Source: J005 sp964613235
GTDB taxonomy: Bacteria; Pseudomonadota; Zetaproteobacteria; Mariprofundales; Mariprofundaceae
Assembly (NCBI GenBank): GCA_964613235.1
Contig: CAZTGM010000019.1
Coordinates: 1-29,494, forward strand
Length of the DNA stretch: 29,494 nt
Direction of reading: 5' to 3'
Of this stretch, positions 1-6,230 are shown in pieces (the stretch's first letter is position 1; every line of letters starts with the position of its first letter). The notes beneath the pieces are model-generated. The model saw only the letters and a list, made by a program, of their open reading frames with translations. It did not search any database and had not been told where the DNA came from. A program made the position numbers and the translations under genes.

Positions 1-42
1 TGTCGGGGCGCCGCATTTTATCGCCTGGATTCGAATTCACAA

Positions 43-774
43 TCAGGAATCTTCAGCAGGAAGGACGGCCTGAATGGCTGCCAGCAGGGCAGGTGCTGCA
101 GTTTCGGTGCGCAGGATGCGCGGACCGAAGCGCAGACCAGTGAATCCCAGTTGCTCCAGTATTTGCAAATCAGCCGGGCTCCAGCCCCCTTCCGGACCGA
201 TAGCGATGGTAATGTCACCATATTCGGATATTTGGTTGTGTGCCTGTGTCCATGATTGGGGCGCTTCCGGGTGCAGGGCGAGTTTCAGGCCCTTGGCGTC
301 AATACGGTTCAGTTTTGTCTGCCAGGACAGCTTCGGAATGATTGTTCGTCCACTTTGCTCTGCGGCTTCGATGATGATTTTTTGCCAGCGCTGCAAGCGG
401 GTTTGAAGTTTGCGTTCATCAAGTTTCAGTGATGAGCGCTCGCTACGTACGATTTGCAGAGAGGTCGCTCCCAGTTCGACACATTTTTGCAGAACATGCT
501 CGACTTTTTCATTCCGACAGGCTGCCTGGATGATGTGAATGGCAGGCGTGATTTCACGGCTGACAGTATCATGGCGATGAATCAGCAGGGCTGCATCTGT
601 TTTGGTAAGGGACAGGATTTCGGCGTGGTATTCGCCACCCTGGCCATTGAAGGCAATGACATGATCACCTGTATTACGACGCAGAACAGTTCGCAGATAA
701 TGAGCCATGTCGCGGGCCAGTGCGAGTCGTTCGCCGGGATAAATTGGGGTGTCGATGAAGATGCGCGGAATCAT
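43..774 (-). CDS. rsmE: 16S rRNA m3U1498 methyltransferase RsmE
   Basis: RsmE is a SPOUT-fold enzyme that uses S-adenosylmethionine to methylate N3 of U1498 in 16S rRNA of the assembled 30S subunit. The protein is 243 aa, normal for the family. The knotted C-terminal SAM site is clear: IGPEGGWSPADL is followed by LRFGPRILRTETAAPA. The N-terminal part, beginning IPRIFID, matches the family's usual PUA-like start. I chose the ATG at 774 because it places IPRIF at residue 2. The frame stays open upstream to 870, but those extra residues do not look like RsmE and would run into ubiC. The ribosome site is weak (AGGCG about 10 nt upstream). The gene is divergent from ubiC. Nothing recognisable lies between its stop and the window edge (positions 1-42). 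Confidence 0.93.
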   Translation of the reverse strand: MIPRIFIDTPIYPGERLALARDMAHYLRTVLRRNTGDHVIAFNGQGGEYHAEILSLTKTDAALLIHRHDTVSREITPAIHIIQAACRNEKVEHVLQKCVELGATSLQIVRSERSSLKLDERKLQTRLQRWQKIIIEAAEQSGRTIIPKLSWQTKLNRIDAKGLKLALHPEAPQSWTQAHNQISEYGDITIAIGPEGGWSPADLQILEQLGFTGLRFGPRILRTETAAPALLAAIQAVLPAEDS

Positions 775-813
775 GGCTGGATTTCGCCTGATATGCTTCT
801 GAAGTGCAAGTCC

Positions 814-847
814 TTGACCGGCGTGTGGCTTCGGCCATGATGCGCGC
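814..847 (+). promoter_or_regulatory. Candidate sigma-70 promoter of ubiC-ubiA
   Basis: TTGACC at 814-819 matches five of six bases of the -35 consensus. CATGAT at 836-841 matches four of six of the -10, with a 16-bp spacer. The expected start of transcription falls on or next to the A of the ubiC ATG at 848. No Shine-Dalgarno sequence is visible before that ATG, so a leaderless transcript is possible. This is a by-eye match only. Confidence 0.35.
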
Positions 848-1411
848 ATGTTTTTCGGTTCACTTGACAATCAACAATGGATTCCGGCGCGGCAATGGCG
901 TGCGTCGGATGCAGGTGTGGACCGGGATATGGCAGCGGTATTAACCGTTACCGGCTCACTGACGCGTTTTTTGGAGCGGCATTATGGCATGAAGCTGGAA
1001 GTGCGCCTGCATGACCAGTTCGTGGATGCTGTGCGAACGGATGAGGCGGTACTGCTGGATTGTGCGCCGCAGGCACCGGGATTGCGTCGCCGGGTGTCGC
1101 TGTTGCACCGCGGCGCGGTGTTGTTTGATGCCGAATCGATACTGCCGCTGGCTGATTTGCCGGCGGAGTTGATGGAGCAGTTGCAGGAAGGCAGGAGACC
1201 GTTGGGGAATCTGTTGCTTGATCGAGGGTTGTCGCTGGCACGTTCCGATTTGAGTGTGGTGCAGTTGCAGACCGATGATATGTTCAATGGCCGTTGGGGC
1301 AGACGTTCGGTGCTCAGGTCGCCATCGGGTACGAGTGCACTGGTTGTGGAAGTCTTTCATCCGGAAATATGGCGACGCATTGTCGTCGCGGCCCGCCGCT
1401 ACGGCGCATGA
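848..1411 (+). CDS. ubiC: Chorismate--pyruvate lyase (UbiC family)
   Basis: UbiC removes pyruvate from chorismate to give 4-hydroxybenzoate, the first committed step of ubiquinone synthesis, in the cytoplasm. The 187-aa protein has the expected pattern. An N-terminal WIPARQW segment and SLTRFLERH precede a basic core (RRRVSLLHRGAVLFDAES). Near the C terminus is GRWGRRSVL, the family's typical WGRRS signature. The ATG at 848 is the only sensible start. There is no clear ribosome site in front of it, and a promoter-like pair of hexamers lies immediately upstream. Its stop overlaps the ubiA start (ATGA), which supports translational coupling. The partnership with ubiA makes the assignment firm, although UbiC proteins are weakly conserved. 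Confidence 0.88.
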   Translation: MFFGSLDNQQWIPARQWRASDAGVDRDMAAVLTVTGSLTRFLERHYGMKLEVRLHDQFVDAVRTDEAVLLDCAPQAPGLRRRVSLLHRGAVLFDAESILPLADLPAELMEQLQEGRRPLGNLLLDRGLSLARSDLSVVQLQTDDMFNGRWGRRSVLRSPSGTSALVVEVFHPEIWRRIVVAARRYGA

Positions 1412-2280
1412 ATTTTCGACCGATTGGTGGCTTGCGCGATTGGGTCGGGTTGCTGCGTATCGATCGCCCGGTAGGTTACTGGTTGTTGTTGTGGCCGACG
1501 CTGTGGGGGTTATTGGCCGCATCAAACGGCATTCCTGATTTTCGCCATTTCATTATTTTTGTCGCCGGCGTGTTATTAATGCGTTCGGCTGGTTGTGTCA
1601 TCAACGACTTTGCCGATCGCGGATTCGATCCGCATGTCGAGCGCACGCGCGCCCGGCCCATTGCCGCCGGACGCATTGCGCCGGGCGCAGCATTGACGGG
1701 TTTTGTGCTGATGCTGATGCTGGCCCTGTTGCTGGTGGAACAGACCTCGCCACTGGTTGTCGGCCTGGCCGTTATCGGCGCGTTGCTGGCGGCATTGTAT
1801 CCGTTTCTGAAGCGTTATACGCATTTTCCACAGGCCTGGCTGGGTATGGCGTTCGGCTGGGGCGCGGTCATGGCCTGGGCGGCGGAGACAGGATCGGTGC
1901 TGGATTCGCCGGTTCCCTGGCTGTTGTTTCTGGCCAATGTGTTGTGGTCGCTTTGTTACGATACGGCCTATGCACTGGGCGATCGCGAGGATGATCTGAA
2001 AATCGGCGTGAAATCGACAGCGATATGGTTTGGCGATCATGCCGTAGTGGCCATTATTGTCATGGGGCTTGGCTGCATGGTGTTGCTGGGGTGGGTCGCA
2101 TGGTTGTTGTATAGTCCGTGGGTCTGGCTGGGCTGGCTGGCGGCATTGTTGCTGCAACTGCGCTTAAGCGTGCGTTTGTACCGCATGGGTGAGGGCGAAG
2201 GCTTTTCATTTTTTCTGCGCTCGCATCGGGTTGGTTTGCTGTTTGTGCTAGGTTTTCTGCTGCAGGGCTTGTTTGGCTGA
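1408..2280 (+). CDS. ubiA: 4-hydroxybenzoate polyprenyltransferase UbiA
   Basis: UbiA is an inner-membrane prenyltransferase that attaches the polyprenyl tail to 4-hydroxybenzoate, the product of the upstream UbiC. The 290-aa protein is the usual size. Both Mg-pyrophosphate binding motifs are present. The first, NDFADRGFD, lies at residues 66-74 and is followed by ERTRARPIAAG. The second lies around residues 184-196 (YDTAYALGDREDD). The rest is a series of hydrophobic helices, as expected for a protein with about nine membrane segments. I chose the ATG at 1408, which overlaps the ubiC stop and begins NFRPIGGLRDWVGLLRIDRP. The frame is open further upstream, but that part lies inside ubiC. ssrA begins 30 bp downstream. 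Confidence 0.95.
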   Translation: MNFRPIGGLRDWVGLLRIDRPVGYWLLLWPTLWGLLAASNGIPDFRHFIIFVAGVLLMRSAGCVINDFADRGFDPHVERTRARPIAAGRIAPGAALTGFVLMLMLALLLVEQTSPLVVGLAVIGALLAALYPFLKRYTHFPQAWLGMAFGWGAVMAWAAETGSVLDSPVPWLLFLANVLWSLCYDTAYALGDREDDLKIGVKSTAIWFGDHAVVAIIVMGLGCMVLLGWVAWLLYSPWVWLGWLAALLLQLRLSVRLYRMGEGEGFSFFLRSHRVGLLFVLGFLLQGLFG

Positions 2281-2297
2281 AGTAATCGGTGTAAAAT
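2269..2297 (+). promoter_or_regulatory. Candidate ssrA promoter
   Basis: TTGTTT at 2269-2274 and TAAAAT at 2292-2297 (five of six bases) are separated by 17 bp. Transcription would start near 2304, a few bases before the mature tmRNA end at 2311. This fits a short 5' leader removed by RNase P. The -35 lies inside the end of ubiA. Confidence 0.5.
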
Positions 2298-2310
2298 TCG
2301 TATATCCATA

Positions 2311-2658
2311 GGGGGCGACCGGTTTCGACGGAGATGCTGAACCCTGTGGGGCATGTCGGGATGGCACTCTCGTTAAAAAGGCCAACGGCATTAACTGCCA
2401 ACGATGACGTAGAACTAGCTTACGCTGCGTAAGTTACCCTGTCGGACAGCCCGCCCATCGACTGGCTGAACAGGGACATCAAGATGGGATCGCTCCGGAT
2501 GCTCGAGGCTCGTGGCAATGGAGTTAAACCTTAACGAACCGACCTGTCGGGCACTTTGTCCATTCAGTTTCCGACAGGTGCTGTGAGAATGGACTAAACA
2601 TGTAGAACCACAGGCTGATGGTTTCCGGACGCGGGTTCGAATCCCGCCGCCTCCACCA
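2311..2658 (+). ncRNA. ssrA: tmRNA (SsrA), one-piece
   Basis: tmRNA with SmpB rescues stalled ribosomes and adds a degradation tag to the unfinished protein. The 5' end GGGGGCGACCGGTTTCGAC is the conserved start. The 3' end carries the T-arm-like GGGTTCGAATCCCGCC and an encoded CCA. GGGGGCG and CGCCTCC form the 7-bp acceptor stem with one G-U pair, followed by A-CCA. The resume codon is GCC at 2397-2399, just after TTAACT. The reading frame from there gives ANDDVELAYAA and stops at TAA 2430-2432. It is one contiguous piece of 348 nt. The tag starts with the common AND, but ends YAA where LAA is typical. It has its own promoter and a terminator directly after it. Confidence 0.97.
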
Positions 2659-2664
2659 GTAAAA

Positions 2665-2686
2665 CACCGCCGCAAGGCGGTTTTTA
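2665..2686 (+). terminator. Rho-independent terminator of ssrA
   Basis: CCGCC (2667-2671) and GGCGG (2676-2680) form a stem closed by a GCAA tetraloop and followed by TTTTTA. It begins only a few bases after the tmRNA CCA end. It also separates ssrA from the nuo control region. Confidence 0.85.
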
Positions 2687-2715
2687 TTGGCGAGATGAGA
2701 TAGCAAAGCGGGTGC

Positions 2716-2793
2716 GACAAAAAGCGCAAGGCAGACGATTTATATTTTACTGTTTTGCCATGCTGTTAACCATTTAACCCTTTGCGTTTTGTC
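2716..2793. repeat. Long imperfect inverted repeat
   Basis: GACAAAA-AG-CGCAAGG at 2716-2731 can pair with CTTTGCG-TTTTGTC ending at 2793. This gives 7 + 7 pairs, including one G-T, with a two-base bulge. The unpaired centre of just under 50 nt is AT-rich and contains a smaller inverted repeat, GTTAA-CCAT-TTAAC. It lies just downstream of the ssrA terminator. Its function is unknown; it could be a cruciform, a protein site or a relic. Confidence 0.4.
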
Positions 2794-2868
2794 AGTATTA
2801 TTGCAGGTGGACGCCTGATTGCAGGAGGGGGTGACGTCTGTCTGTGTTCTCACGCGCTTGATGTGCCG

Positions 2869-2884
2869 ATTCAATATATTGAAT
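2869..2884. promoter_or_regulatory. Perfect 16-bp palindrome, possible operator
   Basis: ATTCAATATATTGAAT equals its own reverse complement over all 16 bases. Its symmetry and AT-rich centre resemble the site of a dimeric regulator. I do not recognise it as a known FNR, ArcA or Fur box. It lies about 145 bp upstream of the candidate nuo -35. Confidence 0.35.
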
Positions 2885-3027
2885 GACGAGATAATTTTCT
2901 TTGTTTTATTAATGCTGTTTGTGACTCCCTGTCCTGCTGTTTCGGTGGCTCGGGCTTTGCCTGTGTCCCTGTGTTGGCGATGGTGTGATGTGTCCTTTCC
3001 GATATGACTTTTCCCACGCTGCTCGGC

Positions 3028-3056
3028 TTGACGCTTCTGGGCGGCAATGGTAGCAA
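3028..3056 (+). promoter_or_regulatory. Candidate nuo operon promoter
   Basis: TTGACG (3028-3033, five of six bases) is followed after exactly 17 bp by TAGCAA (3051-3056, a weak -10). Transcription would start near 3063, exactly where an 8-bp stem-loop begins. The weak -10 could mean that an activator is needed. Confidence 0.3.
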
Positions 3057-3061
3057 GCACG

Positions 3062-3089
3062 CCCTGCCACGGGGATGAGGTTGGCGGGG
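3062..3089 (+). promoter_or_regulatory. Stem-loop in the nuo leader
   Basis: CCCTGCCA (3062-3069) pairs with TGGCGGGG (3082-3089) over 8 bp, with one G-U and a 12-nt loop. If transcription starts near 3063, the mRNA begins with this hairpin. It ends about 10 nt before the strong nuoA ribosome site (AGGAGGGGG). No T-run follows, so it is not a normal terminator. It could stabilise the mRNA or affect initiation. Confidence 0.35.
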
Positions 3090-3111
3090 TTCTTATGACA
3101 GGAGGGGGTCG

Positions 3112-3483
3112 ATGGGTGCAGCGTATCTAGCCAACGAGTATGCTCCGATCTTCGTATTTATTATTATTGCCATACTGATGGGGGCTGCGCCGCTGGTGCT
3201 GACGCTGTTTCTGGCCGAGCAGCGGCCGGATGCGGAAAAGCTTTCGGCTTATGAATGCGGATTTGAGGCTTTTGAAGACGCGCGCATGCAGATTGATGTG
3301 CGTTTTTATCTGGTGGCCATCCTGTTTGTGGTGTTCGACCTTGAAAGTGCATTCCTATTCCCCTGGGCGATCGTACTTAATCAGATCGGTCTGTTCGGCT
3401 TTGTTGAGATGATGCTGTTCCTCGTGATTTTATTGGTCGGGTATGTCTATGCCTGGAAGAAGGGGGCTTTGCAGTGGGAATAG
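3112..3483 (+). CDS. nuoA: NADH-quinone oxidoreductase subunit A
   Basis: NuoA is a small membrane subunit of respiratory complex I (NADH dehydrogenase I). It lies at the junction of the peripheral arm, the quinone site and the membrane arm. The 123-aa protein has three hydrophobic helices (about residues 10-35, 64-86 and 92-113). The conserved loop after helix 1 contains SAYECGFEAF, followed by RFYLVAILFVVFDLESAFLFPW, the family hallmarks. The ATG at 3112 has a strong ribosome site (AGGAGGGGG). It is the first gene of the nuoA-N operon and overlaps nuoB by 10 bp. Confidence 0.97.
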   Translation: MGAAYLANEYAPIFVFIIIAILMGAAPLVLTLFLAEQRPDAEKLSAYECGFEAFEDARMQIDVRFYLVAILFVVFDLESAFLFPWAIVLNQIGLFGFVEMMLFLVILLVGYVYAWKKGALQWE

Positions 3484-3950
3484 AAGGAATTCTTGAGAAA
3501 GGTTTTATTACGACCACAGCGGACAAGCTGATTAACGGCGCGCGCGCCGGTTCTTTATGGCCGATGACGTTTGGTCTGGCCTGTTGTGCTGTGGAGATGA
3601 TGCATGCCGGTGCGGCGCGTTATGATCTTGACCGTTTTGGCATTGTATTCCGTCCGTCTCCCCGTCAGTCTGATGTCATGGTTGTGGCCGGTACGCTGTG
3701 TAACAAGATGGCGCCGGCATTGCGCAAGGTCTACGATCAGATGGCCGAGCCGCGCTGGGTGATTTCAATGGGATCCTGTGCCAATGGCGGCGGTTATTAT
3801 CATTATTCCTATTCCGTAACGCGCGGTTGTGACCGTATTGTTCCCGTGGATATTTATGTGCCGGGGTGCCCTCCGACTGCTGAAGCTCTGCTTTACGGCT
3901 TTATTCAGTTGCAGGAAAAAATCAAGCGCACCAATACGATTGCGCGCTAG
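3474..3950 (+). CDS. nuoB: NADH-quinone oxidoreductase subunit B
   Basis: NuoB holds the terminal [4Fe-4S] cluster N2, which passes electrons to quinone at the interface with NuoD. The 158-aa protein has all four N2 ligands: the tandem C37-C38 in GLACCAVEMM, C102 in MGSCANGGG, and C132 in VPGCPPTAEALLYG. The start is GTG at 3474, inside the end of nuoA, preceded by GGGGG. There is no membrane segment, as expected for a peripheral-arm subunit. The next gene, nuoC, follows with no gap. Confidence 0.97.
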   Translation: MGIEGILEKGFITTTADKLINGARAGSLWPMTFGLACCAVEMMHAGAARYDLDRFGIVFRPSPRQSDVMVVAGTLCNKMAPALRKVYDQMAEPRWVISMGSCANGGGYYHYSYSVTRGCDRIVPVDIYVPGCPPTAEALLYGFIQLQEKIKRTNTIAR

Positions 3951-4559
3951 GTGGTGGCTGTGGTTCAGGATGATCTGGGAAAGAAAGACGACACAATGTG
4001 TGATGGTGAGGCGCTGAAGCAGCAGTTCGGCGAGCGGATCCTGCAGGTGACACAGGGGCTGGACTGTGAAACGGTGGTTGTGGCACGCGAGGCCATTGTT
4101 GAGGTGTGTCATTTCCTCAAGTCGGCGCGCGGCTTCGAGCAGTTGATGGATTTGTGTGGTGTGGATATGTCCGAGCATCCTGCGCACAAGGAAGACGAGC
4201 CGCGTTTTTTTGTTGTTTACCACCTGTTGTCCGTGTCGCAGAACAAGCGCATTCGCCTGAAGGTCGGTGCGGATGAGCGCGACCTCGTGGATTCGGTGAC
4301 CGAAGTCTGGCCGACGGCCAACTGGTTTGAACGCGAAGCATTCGATATGTTCGGTGTCATTTTCAATCATCATCCCGATCTGCGTCGTTTGCTGACTGAT
4401 TATGGTTTTGAAGGGCATCCGCTACGCAAGGATTTCCCGCTGACCGGGCGGGTGGAGATGTTCTTTGACGATGCACAATGGCGTTGCGTTTACCGTCCGA
4501 ACAAGCTGGAGAACCGGGTGTTGATTGAGAAAACCTGGCCGGGGGTTGATCGTGGCTGA
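3951..4559 (+). CDS. nuoC: NADH-quinone oxidoreductase subunit C
   Basis: NuoC is a structural subunit of the peripheral arm of complex I that packs against NuoD. It is a separate gene here, as in alphaproteobacteria and mitochondria, not fused to nuoD as in E. coli. The family core is clear: FEQLMDLCGVD, then WFEREAFDMFGV, then RRLLTDYGFEGHPLRKDFPLTG. The frame opens right after the nuoB stop. The start is uncertain: GTG 3951 is the longest, GTG 3960 has an SD-like AGGTGGT close in front, and ATG 3996 gives a shorter 187-aa protein that fits the usual N-terminal length. The conserved part is not affected. It overlaps nuoD by 8 bp. Confidence 0.93.
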   Translation: MVAVVQDDLGKKDDTMCDGEALKQQFGERILQVTQGLDCETVVVAREAIVEVCHFLKSARGFEQLMDLCGVDMSEHPAHKEDEPRFFVVYHLLSVSQNKRIRLKVGADERDLVDSVTEVWPTANWFEREAFDMFGVIFNHHPDLRRLLTDYGFEGHPLRKDFPLTGRVEMFFDDAQWRCVYRPNKLENRVLIEKTWPGVDRG

Positions 4560-5730
4560 GATCAAGAATTATACGCTGAACTTTGGTCCCCAGCATCCCG
4601 CTGCCCATGGTGTATTGCGTCTGGTCATGGAACTCGATGGCGAGGTGGTGGAAAAGGCTGATCCGCATATCGGTCTGTTGCACCGGGGGACCGAAAAATT
4701 ATTCGAGTACAAAACCTATCAGCAAAACGTGCCCTATTTCGATCGTTTTGATTATGTGTCGATGATGGCCAATGAGCATGCCTATGCACTGGCTGTGGAA
4801 AAGCTGCTGGGGATTACGCCGCCGGAGCGTGCGCAGTATATCCGTGTGATGTATGCGGAGCTGACGCGTATTCTCAATCATTGTCTGTGGCTGGGAGCCG
4901 TGGCGCTGGATATCGGTGCCATGACGGTGTTCCTGTATTGTTTCCGTGAGCGCGAGGATATTTTTGATTTTTATGAGGAAGTCTCCGGGGCACGCATGCA
5001 TGCTGCCTATTTTCGTCCGGGTGGTGTAAGCAAGGACTTGCCCGACGGCCTGCTGGATAAAATCAAGGCGTTTACCGAGCGCTTTCCGGGTTATGTTGAT
5101 GAATACGAAACATTGCTGACAGAGAATCGTATCTGGAAGCAGCGTAATGTGGATATTTCCATCGTGGATGAGCAGGCGGCGCTGGATTGGGGCTTTACCG
5201 GGCCGATGATTCGTGGCTCGAATATCGAATGGGATCTACGAAAGACGCAGCCTTATGATGTGTACGATAAAATGGATTTCGAGATCCCCGTCGGTGTAAC
5301 CGGCGATTGCTATGATCGTTATCTGGTGCGCGTCGAGGAAATGCGCCAGTCCAATCGCATTATCGAGCAGTGTATCGAATGGCTGGAAAACAATCCCGGT
5401 CCGGTGAAGGTGGATGATTACAAGCTGACCAATCCGCCGCGTGCCGAAATGAAGGCAGACATGGAAGCGCTGATCCATCATTTCAAGTTTTTCGCAGAAG
5501 GCTACCATGTGCCGGAAGGCGAGGTGTATGCAGCCGTAGAGCATCCGAAGGGTGAATTCGGTGTGTATCTGATTTCCGATGGCTCCAACAAGCCATACCG
5601 TATGAAGGTGCGTGCTCCGGGTTTTGCGCATATCGAGGCGCTCGATTATATGACGCGCGGCCATATGGTAGCAGATGTGGTGGCGATCCTGGGCACCCAG
5701 GATATCGTGTTTGGGGAGGTGGATCGATGA
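4552..5730 (+). CDS. nuoD: NADH-quinone oxidoreductase subunit D
   Basis: NuoD, the 49-kDa homologue, forms the quinone-binding cavity with NuoB and descends from the [NiFe] hydrogenase large subunit. The 392-aa protein shows FGPQHPAAHG (quinone-site histidine region), GLLHRGTEKL, SGARMHAAYFRPGG and the C-terminal YMTRGHMVADVVAILGTQDI ending in GEVDR. I chose GTG 4552, giving (M)AEIKNYTLNFGPQHP, with GGGGG six bases upstream. A longer form starting at TTG 4525 would add residues without similarity to the family and lies fully within nuoC. The stop overlaps the nuoE start (ATGA). Confidence 0.96.
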   Translation: MAEIKNYTLNFGPQHPAAHGVLRLVMELDGEVVEKADPHIGLLHRGTEKLFEYKTYQQNVPYFDRFDYVSMMANEHAYALAVEKLLGITPPERAQYIRVMYAELTRILNHCLWLGAVALDIGAMTVFLYCFREREDIFDFYEEVSGARMHAAYFRPGGVSKDLPDGLLDKIKAFTERFPGYVDEYETLLTENRIWKQRNVDISIVDEQAALDWGFTGPMIRGSNIEWDLRKTQPYDVYDKMDFEIPVGVTGDCYDRYLVRVEEMRQSNRIIEQCIEWLENNPGPVKVDDYKLTNPPRAEMKADMEALIHHFKFFAEGYHVPEGEVYAAVEHPKGEFGVYLISDGSNKPYRMKVRAPGFAHIEALDYMTRGHMVADVVAILGTQDIVFGEVDR

Positions 5731-6230
5731 CGGCTGTTGAGGCACCCCGTTTCTCCGATGAGCGCCTGGAAGAGGTAAAGGCGCTGGTTGCACGTTACCC
5801 CGGCGCACGGTCTGCGCTGTTGCCGGTGTTGCATATGGCGCAGGAAGATTTTGGCTTTCTGTCTGCTGAAGTGCAGCAATATGTGGCTGATGTGCTGGGT
5901 TTGCATCTGATGCAGGTGCGTGAAGTGGTGACGTTTTATACCATGTTCCGCGAGCAGCCCTGTGGTACCTATCTGATGGAAGTGTGTACCAATGCCAGCT
6001 GTATGCTCAATGGTGCCGACGACCTGGTGCATCATATGTGTGACAAGCTGGGCATTCGTGTCGGCGAAACCACGCCTGATGGGCTGTTTACCGTCACCGA
6101 GGTGGAGTGTGCCGGTGCCTGCGCCGGTGCGCCGGTGGTGCAGATCAATAATGCTTATCATGAAAAGGTCGATGCGGATTATATCGATCGTTTCATCGAC
6201 AATGCGCGTAACAAGGGAGAAGAAGTATGA
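5727..6230 (+). CDS. nuoE: NADH-quinone oxidoreductase subunit E
   Basis: NuoE is the thioredoxin-like subunit that carries the [2Fe-2S] cluster N1a, beside the FMN in the NADH-oxidising module. The 167-aa protein has the four ligands C87 and C92 (VCTNASC) and C128 and C132 (ECAGAC). The helical N-terminal half includes LLPVLHMAQEDFGFL and VTFYTMF, both typical. It overlaps nuoD and nuoF by 4 bp (ATGA) at each end, so the E-F-G module is tightly coupled. Confidence 0.96.
   Translation: MTAVEAPRFSDERLEEVKALVARYPGARSALLPVLHMAQEDFGFLSAEVQQYVADVLGLHLMQVREVVTFYTMFREQPCGTYLMEVCTNASCMLNGADDLVHHMCDKLGIRVGETTPDGLFTVTEVECAGACAGAPVVQINNAYHEKVDADYIDRFIDNARNKGEEV

Larger units (their letters stand above)
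2687..3111. other. 425-bp gene-free region upstream of the nuo operon
   Basis: No convincing coding sequence is present on either strand. The region holds four kinds of structure: an imperfect inverted repeat (2716-2731 with 2779-2793), a perfect 16-bp palindrome (2869-2884), a candidate promoter (3028-3056) and a leader stem-loop (3062-3089). An 11-base direct repeat, CAGGAGGGGGT, occurs at 2822-2832 and again at 3099-3109, where it is the nuoA ribosome site. The size and structure are unusual for this otherwise tightly packed window. The natural reading is that it controls the 14-gene nuo operon. A small RNA cannot be excluded by eye. Confidence 0.6.

Noticed and set aside
454..840. 128-aa + strand frame opposite rsmE
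   Set aside because: It is the reverse complement of a clear RsmE with SPOUT motifs.
2415..2729. Antisense frames (104 and 60 aa) over ssrA, one with RRRDSNPRPE
   Set aside because: This peptide is the well-known false translation of the T-arm and 3' end of tRNA or tmRNA genes. The region is fully explained by ssrA and its terminator.
2819..3007. 62-aa + strand frame with a hydrophobic stretch (IIFFVLLMLFV)
   Set aside because: It would start with TTG inside the AGGAGG motif or at an ATG at 2861 without proper spacing, and it crosses the 16-bp palindrome. There is no family resemblance. It is kept only as part of the duplicated ribosome-site observation.
2740..3060. 106-aa open frame on the - strand upstream of nuoA
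   Set aside because: Low-complexity composition rich in Q, T and K, no recognisable domain and no ribosome site. It is more likely chance in a non-coding region.
4525..4551. Longer nuoD starting at TTG 4525
   Set aside because: The added residues lie inside nuoC and do not resemble NuoD. GTG 4552 gives the usual N terminus and has a G-rich ribosome site.
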